DNA of 62,621 bases from Sterolibacteriaceae bacterium (GTDB lineage: Bacteria > Pseudomonadota > Gammaproteobacteria > Burkholderiales > Rhodocyclaceae), in NCBI GenBank assembly GCA_025360425.1, contig JANYCD010000006.1:1-62621 (forward strand), read 5' to 3'. This document shows, in pieces, positions 27,029 through 35,078 of the stretch; positions within the stretch are counted from its first letter, which is position 1, and each line of letters opens with the position of its first letter. The notes under the pieces were generated by a model. It did no database searches and was not told the origin of the DNA. It saw only the letters and a program-made list of their open reading frames with translations. The position numbers and the translations under genes were made by a program.

Positions 27029-28818
27029 GAGTTGAGTTCCTCCTGATTGGCCGGCGTCCGACCTCTGGCCGAATTTCCCTGTATGGCACATGCGGCAAGC
27101 AGCGCCGGCAATACCTGTTTGACGACAATGAATTCGAGTCCTGCGCCAACAGCGAGATGCACGCCTTCGTCGGTATTGAGCAAGCTGCCTATGGCACTAC
27201 TAGCACCCTTGAGGCGCGGTGCGGCCTGCGCCGCGTCATCGCTTTCGAGATCAACGCCCGGCGTTCCCGGCGCATGACCAACGGCGTAGGCCTGAAGTGG
27301 CGAACGTGCCTGCGCCCATTCGTGCAACTGGCGCAGCAGCGGATCGGCATCCTCCTGCGGATGGTCGACATCAAGATGTCCGGCCAGCACCAGGCCGCGG
27401 GTTCCATCTATCGTCACGGTGCGACCACCGAGTCCCTTGAGTGCGCCGTCACCGCAGCCAACCACGCAAGGCACGCCAAGCTGACGACTCACCACCGCCG
27501 CATGGCTGGTCGATCCGCCGCGCTCGGTGATGACCGCTGCGGCGAAGAACATGCCGTGCACGTCTTCCGGGCTGGTAGTGGGCCGCGACAATACGACCGG
27601 CTGGCCTGCCAGTGCCAGACGCTCGGCCTCGTCCGCATCTTCGACGATGATGCCGAAACCGGCGCCCGGACTTGCCGCCTCGCCGCGCGCCAGCACTGTC
27701 TCGCGCTCCGGGTCGACATGCGCTGCCAGCCTGGGCCGCAATAGCATGCGCACCTGTTCGCTGGTCACCCGGCGCAGAGCTTCATCCTCGTCGATGCGCC
27801 CTTCGCGCACCATATCGACAGCGCAACGTACCGCGGCAGCCGGCGAACGTTTGGCCGAGCGTGACTGCAGCAGATAGAGCTTGCCTCGTTCAACCGTGAA
27901 CTCGATGTCCTGCACGTCCTTGTTCTCCCGCTCCAGCGTTTGCGCGGCCGCCATCAATTCGGCATGTATGTCCGGCATGCTTTCGCGCAAGCGCTCGACC
28001 GGCACCGGCGTATGCGAGCCGGAGACGACATCCTCACCCTGCGCGCACTCCAGATACTCGCCGTAAGGTACGGCTTCGCCGGTCAGCGGATTGCGGGAGA
28101 ACAGCACGCCGGTGCCCGAGCGGGCATCGGAGTTGCCGAACACCATAGCCTGGATGGTGACCGCTGTGCCCATGGCGTGGTCGATGCCGTGATGTTCGCG
28201 GTAACGCTTGGCGCGGCGGCCGTTCCATGAATCGAAGATCGCAATGATGGCCAGCGTGAGTTGCTCGAACGGGTCGGTCGGCATCTCGCGCTGGCAGCTT
28301 TGCGCGATCAACTGCCGCCACTGGACAGGCTCTGCGTCGGGCGGCAGTGCTTGCATCGATGAACGCATCACGATGCGGGCGAACATTTCACAGAAGCGCC
28401 GATGGCTGTCGCGCGCAAAGGTTGCACTGCCGGTTTCCTTTGCCAGAGCGAGCTCGGTGTCGTCATTGATGCCGAGGTTCAACACCGTATCCATCATGCC
28501 AGGCATGCTCACCGGTGCCCCGGAGCGCACCGATACCAGCAATGGACGTTGCGAGCAACCGACCTTGCGACCAGTAGTAGCCTCAATGTGAGCGATGCCG
28601 GAACGCACCGAAGCCAGCATGGCCTCGGTCAGCGTGCCGCCGTTACTCAAGTATTCGCGGCAGGCGGCAGTGGTCAGCACGAATGCCGGCGGCACCGGCA
28701 GACCAAGTGCCTGCATGCGCGCCACGCTCCACGCCTTGCCGCCGACCAGTTGCCGATCAGGCAGACTGGCGCCGTCGAGGATCAGGCCGAGCACGGCAGG
28801 TTCGATGCGACCGTTCAT
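27025..28818 (-). CDS. PPDK-like phosphotransferase lacking the pyruvate/PEP barrel
   Basis: A 597-aa protein with the first two domains of pyruvate, phosphate dikinase. The ATP-grasp region carries LVGGKAWSVARMQALGLPVPPAF, VSVRSGAPVSMPGMMDTVLNLG and AMVFGNSDARSGTGVLFSRNP. The swivel domain carries TERGGSTSHAAVVSR with phospho-His439. The C-terminal TIM barrel that binds pyruvate (about 350 aa) is missing and only a tail of about 115 residues follows. It should form phosphohistidine from ATP and pass it to something other than pyruvate. Phenylphosphate synthase, which also lacks the barrel, is a precedent. Its stop overlaps the biotin carrier start, so the two are coupled. Confidence 0.85.
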   Translation of the reverse strand: MNGRIEPAVLGLILDGASLPDRQLVGGKAWSVARMQALGLPVPPAFVLTTAACREYLSNGGTLTEAMLASVRSGIAHIEATTGRKVGCSQRPLLVSVRSGAPVSMPGMMDTVLNLGINDDTELALAKETGSATFARDSHRRFCEMFARIVMRSSMQALPPDAEPVQWRQLIAQSCQREMPTDPFEQLTLAIIAIFDSWNGRRAKRYREHHGIDHAMGTAVTIQAMVFGNSDARSGTGVLFSRNPLTGEAVPYGEYLECAQGEDVVSGSHTPVPVERLRESMPDIHAELMAAAQTLERENKDVQDIEFTVERGKLYLLQSRSAKRSPAAAVRCAVDMVREGRIDEDEALRRVTSEQVRMLLRPRLAAHVDPERETVLARGEAASPGAGFGIIVEDADEAERLALAGQPVVLSRPTTSPEDVHGMFFAAAVITERGGSTSHAAVVSRQLGVPCVVGCGDGALKGLGGRTVTIDGTRGLVLAGHLDVDHPQEDADPLLRQLHEWAQARSPLQAYAVGHAPGTPGVDLESDDAAQAAPRLKGASSAIGSLLNTDEGVHLAVGAGLEFIVVKQVLPALLAACAIQGNSARGRTPANQEELNS

Positions 28819-28886
28819 TCCTCGCGCCTCACTGCGCGTCGGTGGTTATTGAATGGGAAAATCATTTCTGCATTCGTGGTTGATCG

Positions 28887-29666
28887 TCAGACGCGATAGC
28901 CGCCATCGACACTCAATACTTGCCCGGTAATTCCTGCAGACTCTTCCGAGGCGATCAACACCGCCATCGGTCCAAGTTCGTCGGGCTCAAGGATGCGTTT
29001 CTGGACATTCTCCGATTCAGCCAATGCCTTGAAGGTGGCAGCGGGAATATTGAGAGCCTTGCCCAGCTTGTCCCAGTCGGCAAGTGAAGTGTTGGTCCAG
29101 CCAGGGCATATCGTGTTGACCGTGATCGTGGTCGGCACTTGATACGCCATTGCGCGGGCCAGACCAATCAACCCGTGCTTCGCGGCCGAGTAGGCGATGG
29201 TCCCGCCGCCGCGTTTGGCATAGCCGGAGCCCTGGAAGATGATCCGTCCATAATCCTGCTTGACCATCTGTGGCAAGGCGGCGCGGGTCGCATAGTAGGC
29301 AGAAGTCAGATTGAGAAATATGTTTTTCTCGAATGCGACGTCATCGTGATTGAGCGCGGACATCAGGTCTGCCAGATCGCCGTGCAAGCCGCCGCCATTG
29401 TTGTAAAGAATGTCGAGCTGCCCGTAATGGGCGATGACCTCTCCCACCATGTCCTTGATTCCGGGGCCATCCAGCAGATCGGCGGTGATTGCAAATGCAG
29501 TGCCACCCAGCGCCCGCACTTCTTCAGCAACCGCATCGATTTCGCTGCGGGTGCGCGAGGTCAGCGCGACCTTTGCCCCCTCGCGCACGTAGGCCAATGC
29601 GATGGAGCGGCCGATGCCGCGTCCGCTCCCAGTCACCAGTGCAACCCTGCCTGAAAGTTTGCCCAT
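28887..29666 (-). CDS. Short-chain dehydrogenase/reductase 1
   Basis: A 259-aa classical SDR with TGSGRGIG near the N-terminus, NNGGG (NNAG-type), Ser in IIFQGSG and the catalytic YSAAK. It would oxidise or reduce a hydroxy/keto group with NAD(P). It lies in the long minus-strand operon between the PPDK-like gene and a crotonase gene, suggesting action on a 3-hydroxyacyl-CoA or ring alcohol. Confidence 0.88.
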   Translation of the reverse strand: MGKLSGRVALVTGSGRGIGRSIALAYVREGAKVALTSRTRSEIDAVAEEVRALGGTAFAITADLLDGPGIKDMVGEVIAHYGQLDILYNNGGGLHGDLADLMSALNHDDVAFEKNIFLNLTSAYYATRAALPQMVKQDYGRIIFQGSGYAKRGGGTIAYSAAKHGLIGLARAMAYQVPTTITVNTICPGWTNTSLADWDKLGKALNIPAATFKALAESENVQKRILEPDELGPMAVLIASEESAGITGQVLSVDGGYRV

Positions 29667-29691
29667 GCCTTACTCCCTTAACAATGCCGCG

Positions 29692-30516
29692 TCATTGACC
29701 AACATATTTGCTGACTTTGTTCTGTTGCTCCAGCCAGTCGCGGCGCTGTTCGAAGGGTTGGGCAACATAATCGCGCATGGCGGTGACGCCGTCGTCCGAC
29801 AGCATGGTTGCAAGGAAACCGTCGCTTTCAATGTCGAGCCCGTTCGCCAAGCTGGTATCCGACCCTTCGTAGACGGCGCGCTTGACCATGGCGATTGACA
29901 GCGGCGGCAGACGCGCCATCTCATGGGCGACCTGTGTTGCGCGCGCCAGGGCGTTGTCGGCCAATTCATGGATCAGCCCCATCGCCAGGGCCTCTTCCGG
30001 CTTGACGATCCGCCCGCGCAAAATGAACTCGATGGCGCGGCTGGCGCCGATCAATCTCGACAGGCGTTGCGTGCCGCTGCCGCCAGGAAGAATACCGAGC
30101 TTGACTTCGGGCAGCCCGTAGCGATGATCGCCGCGCATGCCGATGCGGATGTCGCAAGCCAGACAGAGCTCGAAGCCGCCGCCCATGGCGTCTCCATTCA
30201 TCGCCACGATGACCGGTTTTAGCAGACTGCGCAAACTCAGCAGCAGTGCATGATAGCCAGCGGTCAGGGCCGTACCGGCCTTGCGCAACCCCTCGCGATC
30301 TTCAGCGTAGGTGAGCAGCTCCTCGACGCTGTAGTGGGTAATGAATTTACCATCGACTCCGCTGACCAGCACGACCACCTTGATCGCGGGGTCGCGCCAG
30401 GTTTCTATCAGGTCGCCAAGCTCACCCGCGCCCTCGGCACAAAAATAGTTCATCGGCGGATTGAGGTAGCTTGCCGTCACCACGCCGCCTTCGGTTTTAC
30501 AGGTCCAGTAGCTCAT
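29692..30516 (-). CDS. Enoyl-CoA hydratase/isomerase (crotonase) 2
   Basis: A 274-aa crotonase. MNGDAMGGGFELCLACDIRIG is the second oxyanion segment and GLPEVKLGILPGGSGTQRL the catalytic-Glu segment, where the second Glu is kept but the first catalytic position is not (MRGDHRYG). The first oxyanion-hole region is unusual (SGVDGKFITHYSVEEL). It is therefore more likely a specialised hydratase, isomerase or ring hydrolase than a generic FadB-type enzyme. It lies 25 bp from the SDR gene and 33 bp from the 199-aa unknown. Confidence 0.83.
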   Translation of the reverse strand: MSYWTCKTEGGVVTASYLNPPMNYFCAEGAGELGDLIETWRDPAIKVVVLVSGVDGKFITHYSVEELLTYAEDREGLRKAGTALTAGYHALLLSLRSLLKPVIVAMNGDAMGGGFELCLACDIRIGMRGDHRYGLPEVKLGILPGGSGTQRLSRLIGASRAIEFILRGRIVKPEEALAMGLIHELADNALARATQVAHEMARLPPLSIAMVKRAVYEGSDTSLANGLDIESDGFLATMLSDDGVTAMRDYVAQPFEQRRDWLEQQNKVSKYVGQ

Positions 30517-30549
30517 CTTCTTCCTCCTCCGATTGAACAGCTCACCAAC

Positions 30550-31149
30550 TCACTCGTCGCGCTTGCGATCCAGCAGGCGCAGCAAGTCTTCATGCAGTTC
30601 GAACCACACGGTGTGATACGAGCTCACCTTGGCGCCGCTGACAAACTCCACCTGCCCGTCATCCACCTTGTCGAGTGCCTCGCCGAGACGATCGACATAG
30701 CGTGAAAGACGCGGCAGGCTTTTCGCCATCGCAGCAATCATCGGTTCGGCACGCTCATGCAAAGTGGCAATGCGATCGATCAGCTTGCGGTCGTATTCGC
30801 TGTCGCTGTGGTCGTTGGGAACTCGCTCGCCGGCGACCTCGATGGTTTGCCATTCGGTGATGAGTTGCTTTAGTTCGTTGTTGATGACCTCAAACTGGGC
30901 ATAACCCTTCTTTAACAATTCATCGACGCGATGGACTGCGAATTCGCGTGGGTAGGCTTCTGCAAGCGCTGCCTGGCCCTTGCCGCTGAGCATGAAGGCG
31001 CCTTTCGCCCCGGCAGCTTCGCCAGCGGCGACTGCCTCGGTCAGATACGCCGTCACTACCGCTCTATCACCGGCAAGCAGGTCCGCCACCGCGGCAGCCG
31101 TGCCGAATTTCTTGATCGCCAACCCATGCATTGCGTCGAACTTGTTCAA
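30550..31149 (-). CDS. Unknown helical protein of 199 aa, PPDK-operon partner
   Basis: I do not recognise a named family. The protein is predicted helical and highly charged. Its N-terminus is HGLAIKKFGTAAAVADLLAG, followed by a winged-helix-like segment around AFMLSGKGQAALAEAYPREF and a C-terminal SYHTVWFELHEDLLRLLDRKRDE. TTG at 31149 is preferred because GGAG lies 7 nt upstream; an ATG at 31131 is the alternative. I recall that mycobacteria have a truncated PPDK gene next to a gene for a protein of about 200 aa (Rv1127c and Rv1126c). That parallel is from memory and unverified. It may regulate or form part of the phosphotransferase. Confidence 0.7.
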   Translation of the reverse strand: MNKFDAMHGLAIKKFGTAAAVADLLAGDRAVVTAYLTEAVAAGEAAGAKGAFMLSGKGQAALAEAYPREFAVHRVDELLKKGYAQFEVINNELKQLITEWQTIEVAGERVPNDHSDSEYDRKLIDRIATLHERAEPMIAAMAKSLPRLSRYVDRLGEALDKVDDGQVEFVSGAKVSSYHTVWFELHEDLLRLLDRKRDE

Positions 31150-31162
31150 GTCACGTCTCCAT

Positions 31163-32632
31163 TCAATGTTGTACGTCTCTTGCGAGGATTTGATCGCGAA
31201 CGACACGGCGCAGGATCTTTCCGGCCGCGCTCTTCGGCAACGCATCCCACACTTCAACCGCCTTCGGCATCTTGTAGCCGGCGAGCTTGCCCTTGCACAT
31301 CGCCAGCACTGCCTCACCGTCGAGCGATGGTGCGCCGCTGACCACCGCATGCACCCTGTCTCCCCAGCGCTCATCGGGCAAGCCAACGACGGCAGCATCC
31401 CTGACGCCGGGAATCGTCAGCAACTGATCCTCCACCTCGCGCGGATAGACGTTGTAGCCGCCGCTGATCAGCATGTCGTTCTTGCGGTCAATGAGGGAGA
31501 TGTAGCCGTCCTCATCGCAGAAGCCGATGTCGCCGGTATGCAGCCAACCGCCGCGGAAAACCTTTGCTGTCTCTTCAGGGCGATCCCAGTAGTGGGACAT
31601 GGTCTGCAGTCCGCGACAGACGATCTCGCCGGGCTGTCCGGTCGGCACTTCCTTGTCGTCCTCGTCAAAGATTTTCACCTCGACCAGGGTATAGGGTCGT
31701 CCTGCCGAACCGATACGATGATGATCCTCGGGCTTCAAACAGGTGATGACCATCGGCGACTCAGCCTGACCGTAGGTCTGGGCGAATACCGGCCCGAAAG
31801 CGGCCATGCCCTTTTCCAGCAGCACCGGCGCCATCGGCGCCGCCCCATAGCAAAGGCGACGGAAGTGGTAGCGGGTCTTGTCGATGTTCGGCTGCTCAAG
31901 AATCATCGACAACATGGTGGGCACGATGAAGGTAATCGTTGCCTTCTCACGTTCAGCCAGCAGCAGGAACTCCGCGGCGTCGAACTTCGGCATCACCACC
32001 TGACGCGCGCCACGCAACCAAAGCGGCAGGAAGAAGGCGCCACTGGCGTGCGCAATCGGCGCCGCATGCAGCATGGTGTCGGCAGTGCTCAGATCGGGCA
32101 GCAGGTCGATCATGAAGTTGGCCACTTCGCACGTCTCGCCGCGCGCGGTCAGCACCACGGCCTTCGGCTTGCCGGTGGTTCCGCCGGTAAAGCCGAGCCG
32201 GTAAGGCGCATCGCAGGGCCGGTCGACCACGCAGGGCGCGGACGGCCCCGATTCGGTCAGGTGGGCCAGATCGGCACCGGCGACAATCATCTCGCACGGC
32301 AGATCGCAACTTGCCTCGCTGGTCAGCAGTGCCCGTGCCCCCGAATAGGCCAGCTTGTACTCGTGCTCGGGTCGGGTTTCACGCACATTCAATGGCACCC
32401 GCAACAAGCCTGCCTTGGCCAACGCGTAGTAAACGATCAGGCATTCGATGCTGTTGCCCATCATCGCCGCAACGCGGTCGCCGGGAGCGAGCCCCATGGC
32501 CAGCAGCGCGTTACCAAGCCGATCGGTCGCGGTGTCGAACTCGATGAAGCTGACATCCCTCCCCTCGCATGAGAAGGCGATGCGTGGCCCGTAGCGCCGC
32601 GCCGCGGTACGAATCATTTCTCCTATTTGCAT
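31163..32632 (-). CDS. AMP-forming acyl-CoA ligase 2
   Basis: A 489-aa ANL-superfamily enzyme closely related to ligase 1 (9104-10579). It has FTGGTTGKPKAV, YGQAESPMVITCLKPEDH, GWLHTGDIG, DRKNDMLISGGYNVYPREVE and the C-terminal PKSAAGKILRR with the adenylating Lys. It would form the CoA thioester of the pathway acid. It follows the 520-aa gene by 7 nt and precedes the 199-aa gene by 13 nt, so its place in the long operon is firm. Confidence 0.91.
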   Translation of the reverse strand: MQIGEMIRTAARRYGPRIAFSCEGRDVSFIEFDTATDRLGNALLAMGLAPGDRVAAMMGNSIECLIVYYALAKAGLLRVPLNVRETRPEHEYKLAYSGARALLTSEASCDLPCEMIVAGADLAHLTESGPSAPCVVDRPCDAPYRLGFTGGTTGKPKAVVLTARGETCEVANFMIDLLPDLSTADTMLHAAPIAHASGAFFLPLWLRGARQVVMPKFDAAEFLLLAEREKATITFIVPTMLSMILEQPNIDKTRYHFRRLCYGAAPMAPVLLEKGMAAFGPVFAQTYGQAESPMVITCLKPEDHHRIGSAGRPYTLVEVKIFDEDDKEVPTGQPGEIVCRGLQTMSHYWDRPEETAKVFRGGWLHTGDIGFCDEDGYISLIDRKNDMLISGGYNVYPREVEDQLLTIPGVRDAAVVGLPDERWGDRVHAVVSGAPSLDGEAVLAMCKGKLAGYKMPKAVEVWDALPKSAAGKILRRVVRDQILARDVQH

Positions 32633-32639
32633 TGTCGAC

Positions 32640-34202
32640 TCAGCCGTTGCGCAGCTTGGTAATGTCTTCGCGCTTTAGGCTGGCGCCCTTGTTCGCCAAT
32701 CGCGGTGAACGGGTTTGCGTGTGGCGATAGAGCGCCTCGACGTTGGCATCCTTGTGGTGGTACTTGACCCAGCTGTCGTCGATGAAGCGCGCCTCCGGCG
32801 TGCAGGCTGTGGGCGTGAATTCGCGCACCGCCTTGTTATAACTTTCCTGATCGAGCACGCCGCGCGTCGTTCGCCAGCCGGTGGTCTTCTTGAACAGGCT
32901 GCTGCCCTTACCGAGCGGACCACTGGTTGCCGTGTAGTCGCCGGTATTGAGTATGGTGTACGGGATCGGCGAATACATGCGGTGGTTGGTGTTCTTGTGC
33001 ATCGCCATCGTGTAGTCGTTGCACACCTGCGACGGCAAGGTCAGCAGGCCGACCAGTTCGGTCAGCACGTCGCGACCGTATTCATCATTGAGCAGCGGCA
33101 CCAGACGCTGGGCGCGCTCGTCGATCTCCATCCAGTCGCTCTGCTCGTAGACGCCAGCGATGTGGGCGACATCCTTGAGGATGTTGTAATACACCAGCGC
33201 CCCGGCCTCAAGCATTTCAGCGCGCGACCAGCCGGCGATCTTTTTCCACAGCACCTGGTTCGCATCGCTGATCAAACGCGTCAGTTCGGTGAATTTCGCC
33301 GCCAATGCCTGCGGACTTTCCATCGCCACAGGCACGTACGAATCGGACAGCAGGTCGGAAGTGTAAAGCCCGATCCGGACGATGTTTTCGGCACGAAATT
33401 CCGGCTTCGATTCGAAGCTGCCCCAGTCGTCCATCAGTTCGAAATGGGTGTCCTTGACTACCATCGGCACGGTCAGGTTGTGGAACGGGAACTTGTCGGC
33501 CACGCCATCGAGCCAGGGATAGTCACCCACGCCCAGGTCCATGAAGTCACGCACGATCAGTTCGCGGCCCTCGCCAAAGCTGTATGGCCCCTGGTTGCAG
33601 ATGCCGATGCGGCACTCGCAGTGCGACAGAAACTGGTACTGCGACACCGTCGCCATGAACTTGCTCGACGCGACGTGCAACGCATCGCCTGGCGTCATGT
33701 CATGGAGGTCGGCTTCGAATACCTGTAGTTGTCGCTCCGGCATCAACTGACTGCGATGACCATACTGGCTGTTGGTGATGTGGCCGTCGTTGCGGTGGTA
33801 GGAAAGCTGCATGCGCTTCCAGCAATCCATCACGTAGATCACGTCCTCCACCGCATCCTCGGGGCGCAGCATGCCCATGTTGATCAGCCATTCGCGGCCG
33901 AGCAGATAGAAGCAGGGCAAGGTCCAACCCATGGTCAGGGTGTCAGTCTTGGTGCCCATGTTGCGCGCGCGATCGCCACACTCCTCCATTGACATGCGCG
34001 ACTCGATCTTGCGCAGCAGCGACGGCCAGCGGTAGAACGCGTTGGCGTAGGACAGCATCATGTACGGCGACACCGGGAACAGCTTCGACTCCTGCGTGGT
34101 GCGGGTGACGCAGAGCCAGTAGGATTCGTCGGAATTGATCTGCATGAGATTGTTGGTCTCAAGCAGTTGGGCGTAGGTAACGGGTTTTTTCACGGCTTCC
34201 AT
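32640..34202 (-). CDS. Unknown 520-aa protein, partner of the swivel-domain protein
   Basis: I do not recognise the family. It is soluble, rich in aromatic residues and largely helical. Notable segments are SDESYWLCVTRTTQESKLFP near the start, a Cys/His-rich FLSHCECRIGICNQGPY, and LYTSDLLSDSYVP. No ATP-grasp, Rossmann or membrane signature is visible. GAGGA precedes the ATG at 34202, and the gene follows the swivel-domain gene by 10 nt. A split phosphotransferase is plausible, with this protein as the substrate-binding part and the swivel protein as the phosphoryl carrier. It could also be an unrelated enzyme. A structure prediction would decide. Confidence 0.65.
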   Translation of the reverse strand: MEAVKKPVTYAQLLETNNLMQINSDESYWLCVTRTTQESKLFPVSPYMMLSYANAFYRWPSLLRKIESRMSMEECGDRARNMGTKTDTLTMGWTLPCFYLLGREWLINMGMLRPEDAVEDVIYVMDCWKRMQLSYHRNDGHITNSQYGHRSQLMPERQLQVFEADLHDMTPGDALHVASSKFMATVSQYQFLSHCECRIGICNQGPYSFGEGRELIVRDFMDLGVGDYPWLDGVADKFPFHNLTVPMVVKDTHFELMDDWGSFESKPEFRAENIVRIGLYTSDLLSDSYVPVAMESPQALAAKFTELTRLISDANQVLWKKIAGWSRAEMLEAGALVYYNILKDVAHIAGVYEQSDWMEIDERAQRLVPLLNDEYGRDVLTELVGLLTLPSQVCNDYTMAMHKNTNHRMYSPIPYTILNTGDYTATSGPLGKGSSLFKKTTGWRTTRGVLDQESYNKAVREFTPTACTPEARFIDDSWVKYHHKDANVEALYRHTQTRSPRLANKGASLKREDITKLRNG

Positions 34203-34212
34203 GGTCGATTCC

Positions 34213-34920
34213 TCAAACGAGCTTCCAGATTTCGGCGGTCCGCTCGATGCCCTTCTGGCAATCGACGGCACTCCTGGCGGGTGCGGCACAGTTGATTTCC
34301 AGGCGGTCGCCGTTGTTGATGCCGCCGATCTTGGCATTCATGAAACAGGGAATGCCATACTCGCGGCAGAGGATGCCGAGGTGGGAGCGAACCGAGCCGC
34401 CCATGCAGATCACGCCGGCGAAGTGCTCCAGGATCGGCGCCGTCAACGTGCCGCCCGAGTCGTCGATGATGGCGATGCTGCCGGGCGGGACGCCTTCCAT
34501 CACCATGGCCATGACCTCATCAGTGGTGTGCACGTAGAGCGCCGAGCCCTTGACCGAAGCGGGATAAGTCACCACGTTGTCACCGACGCCGACCTCCATC
34601 CGGCCATCCTTGATTTCGGCATTCACGGTGCGCTCGTGCTGCCCCTTCATGGCCTTGTATTTTTCCGGCTCTTCCTTGGCAGAAATGGTGGCCGAGACGT
34701 CGAAACGATAGCCGCTGGCAAGCAGTTTGGCTTCCACGCTGCGGAAGTCGCTTTCGCTCAGGCCGCAATTGCTGCCAGCCAGCACGAAGTCCTTCCATTC
34801 AAGACCGCTGGCCTCGAAGCGCTCGCGCACGAGAGCACGGATTGAATGATGGAAAGCGCGGCTGGTGGGCGTTGATTCCTCCAGGCCGAACTTGTTCTGA
34901 TCCCACTGAAATCTTTTCAT
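34213..34920 (-). CDS. Stand-alone phosphohistidine swivel-domain protein (PEP-utiliser mobile domain)
   Basis: A 235-aa protein. The C-terminal half has the PEP-utilising mobile domain: PGSIAIIDDSGG, then GVICMGGSVRSHLGILCREYGIPC with His180 at the phosphohistidine position, and NGDRLEIN at the end. The N-terminal half (about 110 residues) is of unknown type and lacks an ATP-grasp. It cannot use ATP itself, so it must be charged by another protein; the PPDK-like product at 27025-28818 is the nearest candidate. It is the first gene of the operon and is preceded by GGAGGA, a TTGACA promoter and a 25-bp operator. Confidence 0.82.
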   Translation of the reverse strand: MKRFQWDQNKFGLEESTPTSRAFHHSIRALVRERFEASGLEWKDFVLAGSNCGLSESDFRSVEAKLLASGYRFDVSATISAKEEPEKYKAMKGQHERTVNAEIKDGRMEVGVGDNVVTYPASVKGSALYVHTTDEVMAMVMEGVPPGSIAIIDDSGGTLTAPILEHFAGVICMGGSVRSHLGILCREYGIPCFMNAKIGGINNGDRLEINCAAPARSAVDCQKGIERTAEIWKLV

Positions 34921-34992
34921 GTTTTCCTCCGGTCTTGGTCCCATTTCTGGACCATTGGCGTCCTCGTTGGGACGCTCTATGTTCGGTCACTG

Positions 34993-35022
34993 ATTATGGG
35001 GGGCATGCATTTTTCCTGTCAA
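34993..35022 (-). promoter_or_regulatory. Sigma-70-type promoter of the swivel/PPDK/biotin operon
   Basis: On the minus strand TTGACA (35022-35017) is a perfect -35 box, and CATAAT (34998-34993) lies 18 bp downstream with five of six consensus bases. The ATG at 34920 is about 70 nt further on. The 25-bp operator at 35025-35049 abuts the -35 box on its upstream side. Confidence 0.65.
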
Positions 35023-35024
35023 GC

Positions 35025-35049
35025 TCGTCGGACCAGATTGTCCGACAAT
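35025..35049. promoter_or_regulatory. Shared 25-bp operator, site 1
   Basis: The core GACCAGATTGT is flanked by T-C-G-T-C-G on the left and C-C-G-A-C-A-A-T on the right. Within it, GTCGGAC and GTCCGAC are perfect 7-bp inverted arms with a 6-bp spacer (35027-35046). The same 25-bp register occurs at 41325-41349 and 48282-48306, with 19 of 25 positions identical in all three. Binding by the GntR regulator encoded at 36974-37729 is inferred. Confidence 0.75.
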
Positions 35050-35078
35050 TTATGATTATTCTCCTCCGTGCCGATTGA

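Noticed and set aside
34213..34920. Reading the swivel-domain protein as a complete PEP synthase or PTS enzyme I
   Set aside because: It has only the mobile His domain and an unknown N-terminal half. There is no ATP-grasp or PEP barrel, and no HPr or PTS genes lie nearby.
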